The position numbers were made by a program, and so were the translations under genes. From assembly GCA_026545225.1 (NCBI GenBank), contig CM048853.1, positions 20,161,255-20,225,254 on the forward strand: 64,000 bases of DNA. Direction: 5' to 3'. Shown here one piece after another: positions 35,655 to 47,851 of the stretch. The notes beneath the pieces were generated by a model. The model ran no database searches and had not been told where the DNA came from. It was given only the letters and a program-made list of their open reading frames with translations. The stretch's first letter is position 1. Each line of letters begins with the position of its first letter. The stretch is from Cornus controversa. Taxonomy: Eukaryota; Streptophyta; Magnoliopsida; Cornales; Cornaceae.

Positions 35655-36050
35655 TTCCCACATACGACGCCAACAGATGATACAAAAATTGACACACAAT
35701 CCAAATCAATGCTAACCTAAAAAAGACAAGAAAAGGGTAACCGGAAGGACACCGGCATGGTGCCGGCCGACTACGCTCCAACGGTCAAGTCAGAAATTAA
35801 AAAAGCTTAAGAAGCTATAAAGGCACTCAAAGGATATTAATTACATACCTGAATAATGAATCGCTATCGTATTTATAGAGGCATGATACATTTTGAATCT
35901 TAGTAGGAGACTGACTCTTCAGTCTCCCATTCCATCTAGATGTAGGAGAGTCTTATTGGTATGACTTGTCGTCTATATCACCAAAGTTCACTTGGAGTTA
36001 AATTCCCCTATCAGTGAAGATCTTGTAGATACAGTCACAGATTGTCACGC
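35655..36050 (-). repeat. LTR end plus primer site of a Tat-type gypsy element, fragment
   Basis: On the - strand the PBS-like TGGCGTCGTATGTGGGAA (35655-35672) lies just inside an LTR edge ending ATCA (35678). This is close to the TGGCGCCGTCTGTGGGAA site of Tat/Ogre/Retand-type elements. The adjoining LTR on the - strand has a TATA-like CTATAAATACG (near 35875) and a TGACTTGACCGTTGGAGC block (near 35785), also typical of that group. The interior to the left is decayed and no gag was recognised. Confidence 0.7.
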
Positions 36051-36737
36051 TCCAAATTCCAACACCCAAAAGGGTAAGAAAAATGGAGGTGATTAAATGA
36101 AACCTCCACACTTTACAACTTCAAACAAACCTTTATACTACATTTTCATACCCCAACTTCCAACACCTGGTTAAGAGCGAGGGAAATGGGGGTGATTAGT
36201 GAAGATTAAATCGGCATATATATATGAGCTACTCTAGCCAAGAACTCAAATTATTCTATGCTTGGAATCTCAACTTGAATCTTATTCTATTGAAAATAGG
36301 ATTCAAAAATACTCAATTTAAAAAAAAATCACGCTCAATTTTGATTTAAAACAAAGGAGTTTTGCCCAATTGAAGTTTGGACCAATTTCAGAGCATGCTG
36401 TGAATAATGATTACGATCCATCATAATTGGACCTGCAATCCATCGTAATTTGTGATGGATCGAACAGGTATCGCTAAAAGTATCATAACTTGCGGGTCTA
36501 GGGTTCAAATTCTCAACTTTTAGGCTCTAAAGCCTCTCTAAAATTTCCATAATTCATCTAAGATCATCCACAACATGAATAAATAGGGAAAACATCATTA
36601 TACATCAATCTTGATGGAAATTATATCCAAAGTACAACATCTCAAAGACTTGAATTTGTCCAAAATACACATCTTGAGGAAAACACATGCTCAACACATT
36701 TATCCATTCCTAATCCTCATTTCACCAATTCTCCAAC

Positions 36738-36960
36738 CACTACAAGATTTTTGGGTTTTAACGACAGGTTTTTTACGATGGGCCCATTTAGCCAGTTATA
36801 AAAAGTACATTTTAGGATGAGCCCGTGTAGCCTGCCTTAGAAAGCTTATTTTTTAAGGCGGTCATTCATAACCAGCTGTAGAAAATACTTTCTACGACGA
36901 GCTAGGTGTGCCCGCTGACGAAGTTCTACCAGGCCGATGATGTCAAGAAGCCCCTTCTGA
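36738..36960. mobile_element. Left end of a CACTA-type transposon
   Basis: Starts CACTACAAGATTTTTGGG and continues with subterminal repeats of the kind ACGACAGG, TTACGATGGGCCC and GCCAGTTATAAAAA, in direct and inverted copies. That is the usual architecture of a CACTA end. No matching right end was found downstream in the window, so the extent is unknown. An (AT)n tract follows at about 36984-37012. Confidence 0.7.
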
Positions 36961-36979
36961 ACAAGCGCAAAGCTCTCTC

Positions 36980-37016
<37 letters not shown>

Positions 37017-37019
37017 ATT

Positions 37020-39270
37020 TTGTATTTGATATTTGATTTATAGGTGTTAACTAATTTCTTCTCTTTCTATATTGTTTTCTCTTTCTAAGGCTAGTATTAG
37101 CCCGGGTATAGTGTTGATTATCCTGGCTGGGAGGTTCAAGGGGAATAGAGTTTTGTTTTTGAAACAGCTTGCATCTAGGTTGCTCCTAGTTATTGGTGAG
37201 ATTTATCATATGTACTATATTTTTTTTATTGGATGGTTAGATCTTTTCCTGCTTAGGAAATGATTGGGCATGTTTGAAAAGCTCTGCATTCATTAATATG
37301 ATCCATAAGGGTCATTTTGTTGATTTATCTTTAGTAATATTGGTCTTAACATAATTAATTTCAGTCAATTTTTTTAATTTTTTTTGTAGTATGTTATTGG
37401 GTTGAGCTCATCTTAGGTGGATTTTAAGTAATTTAGCTGTGCTAATTTTGTAGTTAAAATCTTGTGCTTCAAAAGTTTGCAAGATTGTGGAGACTTGACT
37501 AATAATCTGTTCTGGATTTAGTATTTGTTTTTCCATTGATTTGTGCAACTCAGCCTGAGGTTTGAGCAACAAACTATTTCAATTGAAATAAGCATGCGTT
37601 CTTTCATGAGCTTCCATCATATATATATGATACTTGAACTTTGGTATATTTGATACTTCCATCATACTTCCATCATATATATGAAGAGTATTTTACCATA
37701 TTCATCCATGCCCTGCAGATTTTTGAGGCATTTAATGCACATGGTCTTTGTATTAATCAATATCAAATTAGATCATAACAATATGAAAAGACGCTCAACT
37801 TCTGATAAACTTACTATTACTATAATTCATTTGTTCCTAATAAATTTTGTAAACCCTACTTTATCAGCCACCTCGTTCAATGTCACTGCTGAGACATCAC
37901 CAAATCATGCACACTCACCCCCACCAGCCATTATCTTATAGCAAAGCCTACACAATAATACAATATATATATATATATATATATATATACCTCCACTATG
38001 ATCTTGCTTTTTTCCTTAGATAGGAGGTTGCTTACTGCTAAGGCACACATATAGCATATTACCACAAGGCCTTTAAGCCATTTATAGTTTACATAAAGAA
38101 AACAGAGAATATTACCATATTAGCACCCAATAAGAAAGCACAAGGTGCTATGCTTTATAACTTTCAGCAAAAGCATCAACTATATCATGTTAACTTCCTT
38201 CAATACAAAGAATCAACCTTCCTTCATCAAACTTCCTTCATTTTCTCTAGAAAGCATGAATGTAGCACTACCTTAGGTATTGAAAGGCTGGTCCCATGAC
38301 AAGTCAGATATCACCAATGGGAGTCCTTTTGAAATATAAACAGGCCAACTACTATCCATATTTTCACTTGCTTTACAAAATTTCTGGATTTGGTTTGAAG
38401 CAATTAGGAAGGGTAAATGTTTTCAAACGTAAGTCTCAAATTTGATAATTCATCACTTAAAAAATATTTTGGAAAGCCATTGAATCCTTCTCCACCCTCT
38501 TAATCTTTGAATCTTCAATGTGTCATTCCATCTTCTGAAATAAAAATTAGATAGTGTTTTCTTTTTAAGCTTCCATCATCAACTGATGAGACTAATTTAC
38601 AAGCATTTCAGTGCCATAGAAGCAACATGGCTATGTTTTATATTCAGTTTCATTATTGCTAATTTATTTCTTGACTACCAATTCTCATCCAAAATCTTTG
38701 TAGTCTTAAAATAATATCGTTGGTATTATTTCAGCCTGCCATAATGCTTCTCCCCATGCTTTGACATCCTATAACAGGTCTATCTTCATTGATACAAAAG
38801 CATGAAAACAGTAAAAGGAGAGAATCAGAAATTTTTGCATGGACCATTATCTAGACCTTCTGTATTCAAGTTTTATGTTGGATTAAAGTCTTTTGTCATG
38901 TTTATTTTAAATTAGCAGCCTAGGTATTTTCCTATTTATATTTTTCCATGTTTAAGGAATCGAGTATTTTGGCAATTTCTAATTTTTTGTTATATACAGA
39001 CTGTAGTAGAGCCTTAGCAATTACCAATGGTCTTTACTAGGTTAATAGTATTGTTAGTTTAAGTCTTCAAGTTTTCTATTTGAAGTCCTAGTCCTATTTG
39101 AAGTAGGACGAACCCATATCTATATAAGATTTCAATTAAGAATAAGTAATGGCACTCTTAATTGGTAATTGTGTCATTTCCCATTAAGAATAGGTTATTG
39201 TGTCATCACAACTAGGAGCCTTGTCATCCTTTAAGGAAAACATAGTTTAAAGAACTTCTTCATCTGTAAC
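37020..39270. other. Intergenic DNA, no gene seen
   Basis: AT-rich, with (TA)n at about 37963-37989. Several open frames of 60-86 codons have no family signature. Confidence 0.45.
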
Positions 39271-39279
39271 AAGTCTATG

Positions 39280-39660
39280 CATATGCTGAATTTGATCCAA
39301 ATTCAATGGATTAGCCACATAATTAAGTCTGGAAGCACTCTAATGCCATCATCAGATTTTAGCAGTATTTTTATTAATCTTCCTTCTATAATTTGCTGCT
39401 TTATGGAAGTAAGCACTATTTTTATCCCCAAGATGTAACCATTGGATTCTAGATTGTTGGCGGTAAAAAGATTCTTTAGCTTTAGCCAAATTTTGAATTG
39501 TTGCATCCAGTCTCTTTCCTTCCTCTGATTAGTCACATTCAATGGATCCACGTCAAGTTGTCTTTCAAATTGGTTAAGTTGTTCCCTATTCTATTGGACT
39601 TGTTTAGAAAGGTCACTATAATTCCTATTGTTAAGAACCTTCAATTAAGTTTTAAACACT
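39280..39660 (-). pseudogene. LINE (L1-type non-LTR retrotransposon) ORF2 fragment
   Basis: On the - strand the segment before the reverse transcriptase of plant LINEs is readable. First comes LNNRNYSDLSKQVQ (about 39630-39590), then LDVDPLNVTNQRKERDWMQQ, then after a frameshift KESFYRQQSRIQWLHLGDKN followed by SAYFHKAANYRRK (about 39465-39360). The block with SR-QWL-LGDKNSA-FH is diagnostic of plant LINE ORF2. No endonuclease or RT core remains nearby. Confidence 0.8.
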
Positions 39661-40919
39661 TCAATTTTTGAGTAACACAAAACGTAGGAGTCCCTTTCCG
39701 AGATGGAACCATATATATAAATAACATAGAAATTTTTAGCTTTAACGAGGTCTAACTTATTGAAACTTCTAGGGAAAATGTTATGTTCATTCTTGGATAT
39801 ATCCTTAGAATCTTTAAAGCTTCAACAAGCTTTTGATGCCAGGTCTAAGAAAATCATAGAATTTTGTACGAATTCCACTGTCCAATTATTGATATTTTAA
39901 TATGGAGTTATGGGTTTGCATAGCATACTCTATAGTGTGTTTTTGCCAGGTTTCCATGTAAAGAAATTCGTTTTTTTCTTTGAATATCATTACTCTAATT
40001 TTTTTTTTTTTTGCCACTATCATTACTCTATAATTAATATTTTTACTCTGTTTTTTTTTAAGGTAATTAATATTTTTATTCTTTGTGTAGGTCCAAATTT
40101 TTTTTTTCTTTTCTATTAGATTAATCAAATATACATGAAGTTATATTGCAATAGAAAAGTAATGAGGTTAAAGCATATCATATTTCATAATTTTTCAACA
40201 TAATATTTTCCTTCAAAAGTAAAAAAGAAAGAAAGAAATCTATGCAGTAACAAGTGCAATGGGAGACTGCTTTTGAAAGGTTAATCATATGTCCATTAAT
40301 TTAATTATTAATATATCATAGTTTCACCAAAGTAATGGGATTTTCTCCTTACTCTGCTTGGGAAGTGAGGTTTTGTCCATACTGAGCTCTCTGTTTTCTT
40401 GAAGCTAGAGACACCAAATGGGGAATTTCAATTTTCTTCATTTGTATCAATTATGCACTCAATGCCAAACTTTGGAAATAATAGGCCAAGTGACTACTCT
40501 ATATAATAAAGAAAATCCAAACACAAACACACACACACACGCACGCTGATACGCAAGTGCATCAAATTTTGTAGCTTTTGTTTAAGAATTTTCAACTTCT
40601 CGATCTTCATCAGTGATCCTTTCTTTTCCTTCTAGTGTTAGAAGCAGCATTGTGGTTAAAAGTTATCAGTGTGTCAGAATTCAAAGTGTATGTGTGGAAT
40701 ATTATATGCTAATGGTGACTCTCCTAGATTAATGGCTTGTTTTTTCAATTTCAGTCTTTTTCACAGGCATAATAACTACCGTATAAGAGAGGCAACAACA
40801 TCTCTTTGTTTATGTCCTACTCTTTTGATCATGTAGTATTCTATTATGTTTGCATTATATCTGATATAGAGTTGTGAAGAATATATTGTATTCTGTGTAA
40901 CACATATTTGGTGTTGTAG

Positions 40920-41012
40920 AGGCCAGAAAAATATCTCGGAGACATAGCAACATGGGAAAAAGCTGAAGTTGCTCTTGCAGAAGCATTGAATCAGTTTGGG
41001 AAGGAGTGGCAG
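40920..41012 (+). pseudogene. Isolated threonyl-tRNA synthetase exon
   Basis: A 93-base, 31-codon block with AG directly before (40918-40919) and GT directly after (41013-41014) is open throughout. It reads [20 protein letters not shown] then [24 protein letters not shown] is a catalytic-domain segment of class II threonyl-tRNA synthetase, normally preceded by LST and followed by GDGAFYGPKIDI. Neither neighbouring exon was found on either side. It may be a captured or duplicated exon, or a surviving piece of a gene with very long introns; whether it is transcribed is unknown. Confidence 0.75.
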
Positions 41013-41112
41013 GTAATTGCACAATTTTCTTATTATTCTATATATTTGAAGCTTTTTTTTTGTTGTAAAATTCACCTTTTTTTTACCTATTTAAATTTTC
41101 ATTCAACCAACC

Positions 41113-41402
41113 AAAACAGAATAAAAGCCTCACTTTGTTTTACATAGGCTGCATCTTCTGTCAAATGATGCTGCTTTTAGGTGAAGGATTAATCAGTGTT
41201 CAGTTTACATACTTGGCACAGACACTTTTTCCCTAATTGCACACTTGAGTACTCCATAAAACAGAATAAAAGCCTCACTTTGTTTTACATAGGCTGCATC
41301 TTCTGTCAAATGATGCTGCTTTTAGGTGAAGGATTAATCAGTGTTCAGTTTACATACTTGGCACAGACACTTTTTCCCTAATTGCACACTTGAGTACTCC
41401 AT
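41113..41402. repeat. Tandem duplication, 145-bp unit, two copies
   Basis: 41113-41257 and 41258-41402 are near identical. A partial third echo follows (TAACTGCACACTTAAGAGTACTCC, in part, near 41418). Confidence 0.9.
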
Positions 41403-41645
41403 TTATTTGCGTTTTGCCTAACTGCACACTTAAGAGTACTCCATTTATTTCAATACCCTGCTAGATTTATTCTTAAATTCTCATATAGAGATGGCAATAC
41501 TAAAAACACTGGATAGGAAATTAGAATGATCAATACTATCCCTTACTTGAGAGTTCTTCACATTCTTAATAAAAAGAATCTTCATTTTGAGAAATTTTCG
41601 GATGTATCTCCTCTGTATTTTGCAATATAAAAATGATCTCAAACA

Positions 41646-43286
41646 GGTTTTAACCAAGTGTGTTCTAACATATTAAGATCATCTTACCTCTAGAAATGCA
41701 GCTACAAGATGTATTTGTGCATTCCATATACTGAATCTTAAAATTATAGCATTGTTCATAGTAGCTTTGGTCATATTGAGCTGTTATGATTTGCTTGCTA
41801 TAGTTTGCATTAGATATTAATTCTAGTAAGTATATCTAGTTAATTTACATAGATCTGACCCAGTTTTAAGATGAATCAGAGGCTGCACACAGGTTTGAGT
41901 ATTTGAAACTCTATTTTTTAGCCATTTGTTACTGTCCAGGGTTACTTAGACTACTAATCTGTTAAGGTTTGGATCTGGATTGAATCTGAATCACTTGAGC
42001 ATACTTAATTTGATATATTAGCTCAGAATTAGGACTATTTCATTTTCAAGCATTCGCTGCATTCCATAGCTAGCTGATGCACTATTCATTGTTGAAAATG
42101 GCCAAAAGTAGTGTCAAATTGTGTTAAACAACTTGTGAACTAATTATAACTATTCCAGCAAGAGTATTTAAGCATATTACATATATATTTGCTGTGTTGA
42201 AGTTGTTTTAGTAGCTGTAGTCATTTTTGACTACCTAAATCCTATTTTTGTTCAAAACTTTGTTGTCAAAGGCCTTTTCAAGGTCTGTTCATGTTGCTGG
42301 TTGAAATCTGAGGGTCCAAAGTCCATGAGCATGTTTCAATTCATATTTTAAACTTGGTTTAGATTCATTTTTTCTAGAATTAGCACAAGATCAAAATCTA
42401 GTCTTGTAGTCTTGGCTGCTGCCTTATTTGTTTTATTGAAATGTGGTATACATGTTGTCAAGTGTTAAAATCATCCATTTGAGTACTTTACTATATAGGC
42501 AAGCCTTAATTCTCATCATATACATCTTCTATGTTTGCCTAAAGTCTTTTACTGAGAGTGCCTTGTACTGCTGATGCCACAAATTTCTGATGATACCAAA
42601 GTTTACTGATTATTTTATTTCAAGTTGAGCTTTGTATTGCTAATCTTGTAACTTGAACATTATTGTGTTAAAATCTAATATGTTAGAACACACTTGGTTA
42701 TAACCTATTTTATTTCATATACTGAATCTTAAAATTATAGCATTGTTCATAGTAGCTTTGGTCATATTGAGCTGTTATGGGTTTGCTTGCTATAGGTTGC
42801 ATTAGATATTAATTCCAGCAAGTATATTTAGTTGATTTACATGGATTTGACCTAGTTCTAAGATGAATCAGAGGCTGCACACAGTTTTGAGTATCTGAAA
42901 CTCTATTTTTTAGCCATTTGTTACTGTCCAGGGTTACTTAGAGTACTAATCTGTCAAGGTCTTGATCTGGATTGAATCTGAATCATTTGAGCATACTTAA
43001 TTTGATATATTAGCTCAGAATCAGGACTATTTCATTTTCAAGAATTCGCTGCATTCCATAGCTAGCTGATGCACTATTCATTGTTGAAAATGGCCAAAAG
43101 TAGTGCCAAATTGTGTTAAACAACTTGTGAACTGATTATAACTATTCCAGCAAGAGTATTTAAGCATATTACATATATATTTGCTGTGTTGAAGTTGTTT
43201 TAGTAGTTGTAGTCATTTTTGACTACCTGAATCCTATTTCTGTTCAAAACTTTGTTGTCAAAGGCATTTTCAAGGTCTATTCAAGT
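41646..43286. repeat. Direct duplication about 992 bp apart, with a 29-bp inverted pair
   Basis: 41725-42294 recurs at 42717-43286 in the same orientation with scattered differences. A 29-bp segment at 41646-41674 recurs inverted at 42677-42705 with a single mismatch. The inverted pair encloses the first copy, so a mobile element bounded by inverted repeats is possible, but no termini or target duplication were found. Confidence 0.8.
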
Positions 43287-43289
43287 TAC

Positions 43290-46180
43290 ATGGCATTGAA
43301 TCACAAGCACACAGACTCCCCACAATGGCAGGAGGCTTGTGCCCAGGGCTAGCCTTTTTTATTTTATTTTCTTTTTTCTATGGCATTGAATCAACCAAGT
43401 TAAGCTATCTGGTACCTTTGGCTATGAAATTTAGCTCAAGTGTTCTGATATTGTCTGGGTTGGAATGGAGTGTTTTAGGGTAGGTGCAGATTTGCTAGGT
43501 AACTTTAGTAATAGCATAACATCAGATTCTCATCTTAGGGTTATGATCAAACGGGGGACATATAGTTGCCTCATCATGAGTTAGATTGTGATCATTTTAA
43601 AGAGTTGTTTTCATCATTTGTCCATTATAGTTTAGTCCTCAAATTCATTTCTTTGCTTCTAAATTGCTCTCTCTCTCTCTCTCTCTTCCCTTTTCGATTT
43701 AGTTATCATCATCTGTTTCTTGGGTTTTTGTTCATTTCAGTTCATTTGGCTGTCTATGAACTTGCAATTCAAAGAGATTATGACAGTCCAAAAAAGTATA
43801 TAAAGTCAAGTAAAAGATTAATCTAATTCTTTGGAATTACTTTAACAAGTCCAACAATAGACAACACTATTGTGATTTTAAAAAAAAAAAAAAAACAGAA
43901 CATTGAATTTATTTTTGGATAAATAGAACACTAATTATTTAAGATAAAAGTATGATATTATAAAACCATATCTAGCTATATGATTGATGGGTAAGCAAAT
44001 CTGTGTTCCGGTGAGAAATCGGAACATTACATGTGGCTAGCCAAAATCTGAAAACTGAGTTGTAGACCTCGTGGTTCAATGTTTGTATTCTATAATTGTT
44101 GGTCATATCCTTAGTTAGATTGTACTTGGTTAAATGCTATGTATTATTCGAATGAGAAGAATAGAGTATATTATACATACATGTGTATATATATATAGAT
44201 ATTAGTATAATTGTAAATGTGTTTGTATAAGCTCTATATGGTTATGAGCCCAAATAATTCCCTTTCCCTTTCTTTGTAATCCAAACTGGTGAAAACAGAG
44301 TTGTAATTTCTTAAACTCCGGCAATTTCCAAATTGATTTCCAAATTCAGAGGAGAGAGAATAAAGAAAAGAAGAAAGTGGGAGGAAAGAGAATAGGTGAA
44401 AGGAGGAGAGAGAGGGAGTTATGGGAGAGGTTTTTTTTTAAACATGGATTAAAAGTCTGATTTCCTTGTGATAAAAATATTCTAGATCTAACTAGGTTAT
44501 TTTTTTCTCACCGAAAGATAATACTTATATTTAGAAAAATAGCATCATTTTATCATTAAGGATGATAATGTTGTATAGTATACACCCACCCAGTGGGTGG
44601 ATCAGTTCACTGTTTGGGTGCATACTCGGCTAGGTTTCCAAGACAATGAAATGTAGAATGTTCTATATCTGTTGATTTTGGTTTGATACTTTTTAACTAT
44701 TAACTAAAAAAAAATTAAATTCGTCATCAGGGGTTTCAATGATGTTGTTAATGGATTTATGGATGATTGTTGGTCGATTATGGGTAGTGATGGTGGGGAG
44801 GATGTGACCATTGCCATCAATTCATCTCCAAGCAAATTTCTTGGGTGGCAATACAACACATTAATTGTCAATGCTTCCAACTTTTGGAGGGGTGTTGTGT
44901 GCAAAGGCGTCAATGCTACTTCAGTTACTTCAAGAAAAAGGAATTGGTTATGTAGGACGACCCATTTAGGATGAAAGACAAAAAAAACATAGACTTTATA
45001 GTGGTTAGGATTATCTTTGGCCGGCTCCCCACTAGTTTAATTTTATTTTTTCTTCTCAAATATATGATCTTGATCACCTGCTTAATATTTAAATTATATT
45101 TTAGGGATAGTAAATTTTCTTTGAATTAGTGGAGTACAATATCAATATCCATCCATATTTTTTTTAGGCCAGGATAAATTTTGCTGAACTCAAATGGGAA
45201 TTTCAGCTGGCATGGGCTCAAGTATATCAAGGTCACTTCTCAATGTTTTCATCCTTATAACAGTAGCATATTGTTTGAGTTTGCTGAGGGGGACCTTGTT
45301 TATTTTTGTACAAGTCAAATTTGCTTTAAAGTGTGTTTCATCTCTCTCTCATATTTTCTTTGGAGGTTATTTTTTTGTTTCCAGTATCTATTACCATTGA
45401 CTTCTACATGCTGATTTAGTAGGTCCTTTAGCTTTTATTGGAACATATTTATTAATTTTGCTATCTCCTAGATGATTTTGCGTATATCAGATATGTGGAA
45501 AACTTAAGCTTATATTTTATTTCAATATTATTTCTTGTTTCCAGATTGCTTTTATTTTCTAGATTTTGATTCAATAGGTTTTGTTTTTTGCTTGAAATGT
45601 AGTACATCCTTCTCATTTTTCTACATACAGTTTTTATGAATTTGAGAATTTTGAGTCCTATTCTTGGGATTGCAGTAATTATATGCACTTTTTGCTTAAG
45701 CTATTCTCGACAAATCATAAGCTAAACTTTTTGGTTACCTCATATTCTTCTGTTCATTTTGTACGATAATTATTTTTTTTATTAAAATGTTAGAAAATGC
45801 AGAACTCTTAGCAATTTAGCAGAATCATGTTGAAAATCTAAAAAAAAGAAAAGAAAATTCGACTGATTATCACTTAGACATCTTGAGCAAAATTAAGCAC
45901 GACCCAAGTTCTAACACACACATATATATATATAGATACACACACGTACATGAGGATGTCCACTCATAAAGCAGCTTCTTGTCCTCCCAAAACTCCGTTC
46001 TTGTCCTCCTTCCAATTTCATCACAAGTTTTTTTCAAGTGAGCATTTCCCATGACAGACCAAACAAGTAGGAAGTGGGACTAGGACCTTTTACTTGGGGT
46101 GCAATTTAATAATATCAAAATAAAAAGTGAATTAGTAGTATAAAAAAATTAAAATATATATTGTAATTATTATCTTTTGT
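43290..46180. other. Intergenic DNA, no gene seen
   Basis: Contains a (CT)n tract at about 43668-43685 and poly(A) at 43879. A 71-codon frame at 44759-44974 has no recognisable feature. Confidence 0.45.
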
Positions 46181-46185
46181 AATCA

Positions 46186-46590
46186 TTGAAGTCTTAGGAT
46201 ACATTTTTTACATTAAAATAAAAAAATTAAAAGAATATATATAACGTGAAAAATATTTATGATCTTTTGTATATAAAATGAGGAGAATAATTTAAAAAAC
46301 GATTACATTAAAATTTCTTCTCTTTCTCTCAAATTCTGATATTCACAAGCAAGATAAAAAATTCAAATTATGGTTTTTTTTTTTTTAGACTTTGAGGGCC
46401 ATAGATTAAATTTTTTTGTATTTGTGAAATTTACTATAAGTAAATTGCCTCCTTTTAAGATTTCTTTTTCAAAATTGTATGATGCCATGCCATGGCACAA
46501 GTAAAACTTCATAACCCAATAAAAAGAAAGAAAGAAAAGTAAACAAACACAAAAGAAAGCGTGTATACACGTTCTCTGTTTCATCTCCAT
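46186..46590. repeat. Segment duplicated at 59392-59790
   Basis: About 400 bp matches 59392-59790 in the same orientation with few differences, starting at ATTGAAGTCTTAGGATACA in both copies. It forms the distal upstream flank of the gene at 47275. Confidence 0.9.
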
Positions 46591-46907
46591 CCAAATACAT
46601 GGCTATGGTGTTCATATATATCATATTACCAGCTTCCGTCTATGAAAAAATGTTGGCTTGGAATAATATGGAGCACCCCATCCAATCCTCGAATAGAATT
46701 TTTTAACATCATGGTTGAGATCCAGCAAAAGGACCCACCCACCCCTAAAAGATGATCTGGAAGGGTAGAATGAAAAGGGGCAGAAAGGTGATTTCTCAAA
46801 TTGGAATGTTGTTCTTGTAATTTTAACACAAATGGCTATAGTTCTTATACATTTCTTTGTTCTATATATACTTTTTCAAGAAGTCTTCTCGGTCAAAGTG
46901 GGCCCTA

Positions 46908-47139
46908 CTCGGCTGGCAGTGACCATTTTTTCTGAACATTAGTTTAAAAAGGTAAAACTAAAACTAAAACTAAAAAGGTAATCAATTGGCTTTTTAGTTT
47001 TATGTACTAAAACTAAAAAGGTAACCTTGTAACTAAAAGGTTACCTTTTTAGTGCTAAAAGGTTACCTCTTTAGTTTCTAAAAAAAAAAAAAAAAGGTAA
47101 CCTTCTTAATTTTAGTTGAGAAAAAATGTCAATGCCGAG
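46908..47139. mobile_element. Putative MITE with imperfect inverted ends
   Basis: The left end CTCGGCTGGCAGTGACCATT and the right end (reverse complement CTCGGCATTGACATTTTTTC) are imperfect inverted repeats. TA flanks both sides (46906-46907, 47140-47141), which would fit a TA target duplication. The interior is made of repeated AAAAAGGTAACC and its inverse, able to fold. It lies about 70 bp upstream of the TATA box at 47209. Confidence 0.5.
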
Positions 47140-47208
47140 TATGGCCCGGGAAGTCTTCTTGGCGTACATGTAAAGGGCGGCCTACTCGTAGGCTACCCAC
47201 AAGTCTCG

Positions 47209-47216
47209 TATAAAAG
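47209..47216 (+). promoter_or_regulatory. TATA box of the membrane-protein gene
   Basis: TATAAAAG lies 66 bp before the ATG at 47275, leaving a leader of about 35 bp if transcription starts at the usual distance. Confidence 0.75.
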
Positions 47217-47274
47217 CTAGTGAGACTCAAAATCAGACTGCACATCCAAAACAACTCAAAATCATATTGAGAGA

Positions 47275-47793
47275 ATGGAGGAGATGAAAAAGAAATTGCT
47301 TCTTTTAATTAAGCATTTCATGGAAATACTCTCAATTTTACTTGCACCATTTTCTTCTGCTTCAGACCCCGAAACAGCATCGGTAGCAGCTGATGCAGCG
47401 CCACCAAGAAGTCGAAGCAGCCACGTTCCTGATCCCTCTGGTGTTGGTGCTGGTGTTGGTGTTGAGTGGGCAGAAAAAGTAATCGGATTTTGCCTTTCAT
47501 GGGCTGCTGCGATTGCACTGATATCGCTCCAAATTCATGCCCCACTCCCTCTAAGCTTCCACTTCCCCTCTCACGCCATTGTTATTGCACTAACTCTGCT
47601 CTTTCTCTCAAACTACATCTATTCCAACTCCCCAGAACTAGCCAAACTGATAGAGAATGTGGGTGTTCTCTTAGGGTTCACAGCCTTCTTCTTTGCCATC
47701 ACCATACCTTTCTCACTCTGCATTAAGCTTATTTACTGGACCATCTTTGCTCTTTCTCTGCTCGTCATTTTCCTCATAAAATACCGCCCTTAA
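47275..47793 (+). CDS. Predicted small membrane protein, 172 aa, unknown function
   Basis: A single uninterrupted frame from the first ATG after the TATA box to a TAA stop. After a hydrophobic N-terminal stretch (residues 7-26) there is a polar, alanine- and serine-rich segment (27-65, with a GVGAGVGV run). Four likely membrane helices follow at about 69-88, 101-117, 127-147 and 150-168, and the chain ends at KYRP. The N-terminal stretch could be a signal anchor. No known motif was recognised. It resembles the uncharacterised small multi-pass proteins common in plants. A downstream in-frame ATG at codon 4 is an alternative start. The coding strand is GC-richer than its flanks. Confidence 0.78.
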   Translation: MEEMKKKLLLLIKHFMEILSILLAPFSSASDPETASVAADAAPPRSRSSHVPDPSGVGAGVGVEWAEKVIGFCLSWAAAIALISLQIHAPLPLSFHFPSHAIVIALTLLFLSNYIYSNSPELAKLIENVGVLLGFTAFFFAITIPFSLCIKLIYWTIFALSLLVIFLIKYRP

Positions 47794-47851
47794 CCAACCA
47801 TGTTCTGATCATCACATGGACTAATCACTACTAGCATATATATATATATAA

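Noticed and set aside
44759..44974. 71-codon frame
   Set aside because: No promoter, motif or codon pattern distinguishes it from chance.
47318..47545. Antisense 75-codon frame with a QHQHQHQ run
   Set aside because: It is the reverse reading of the glycine/valine-rich segment of the membrane-protein gene.
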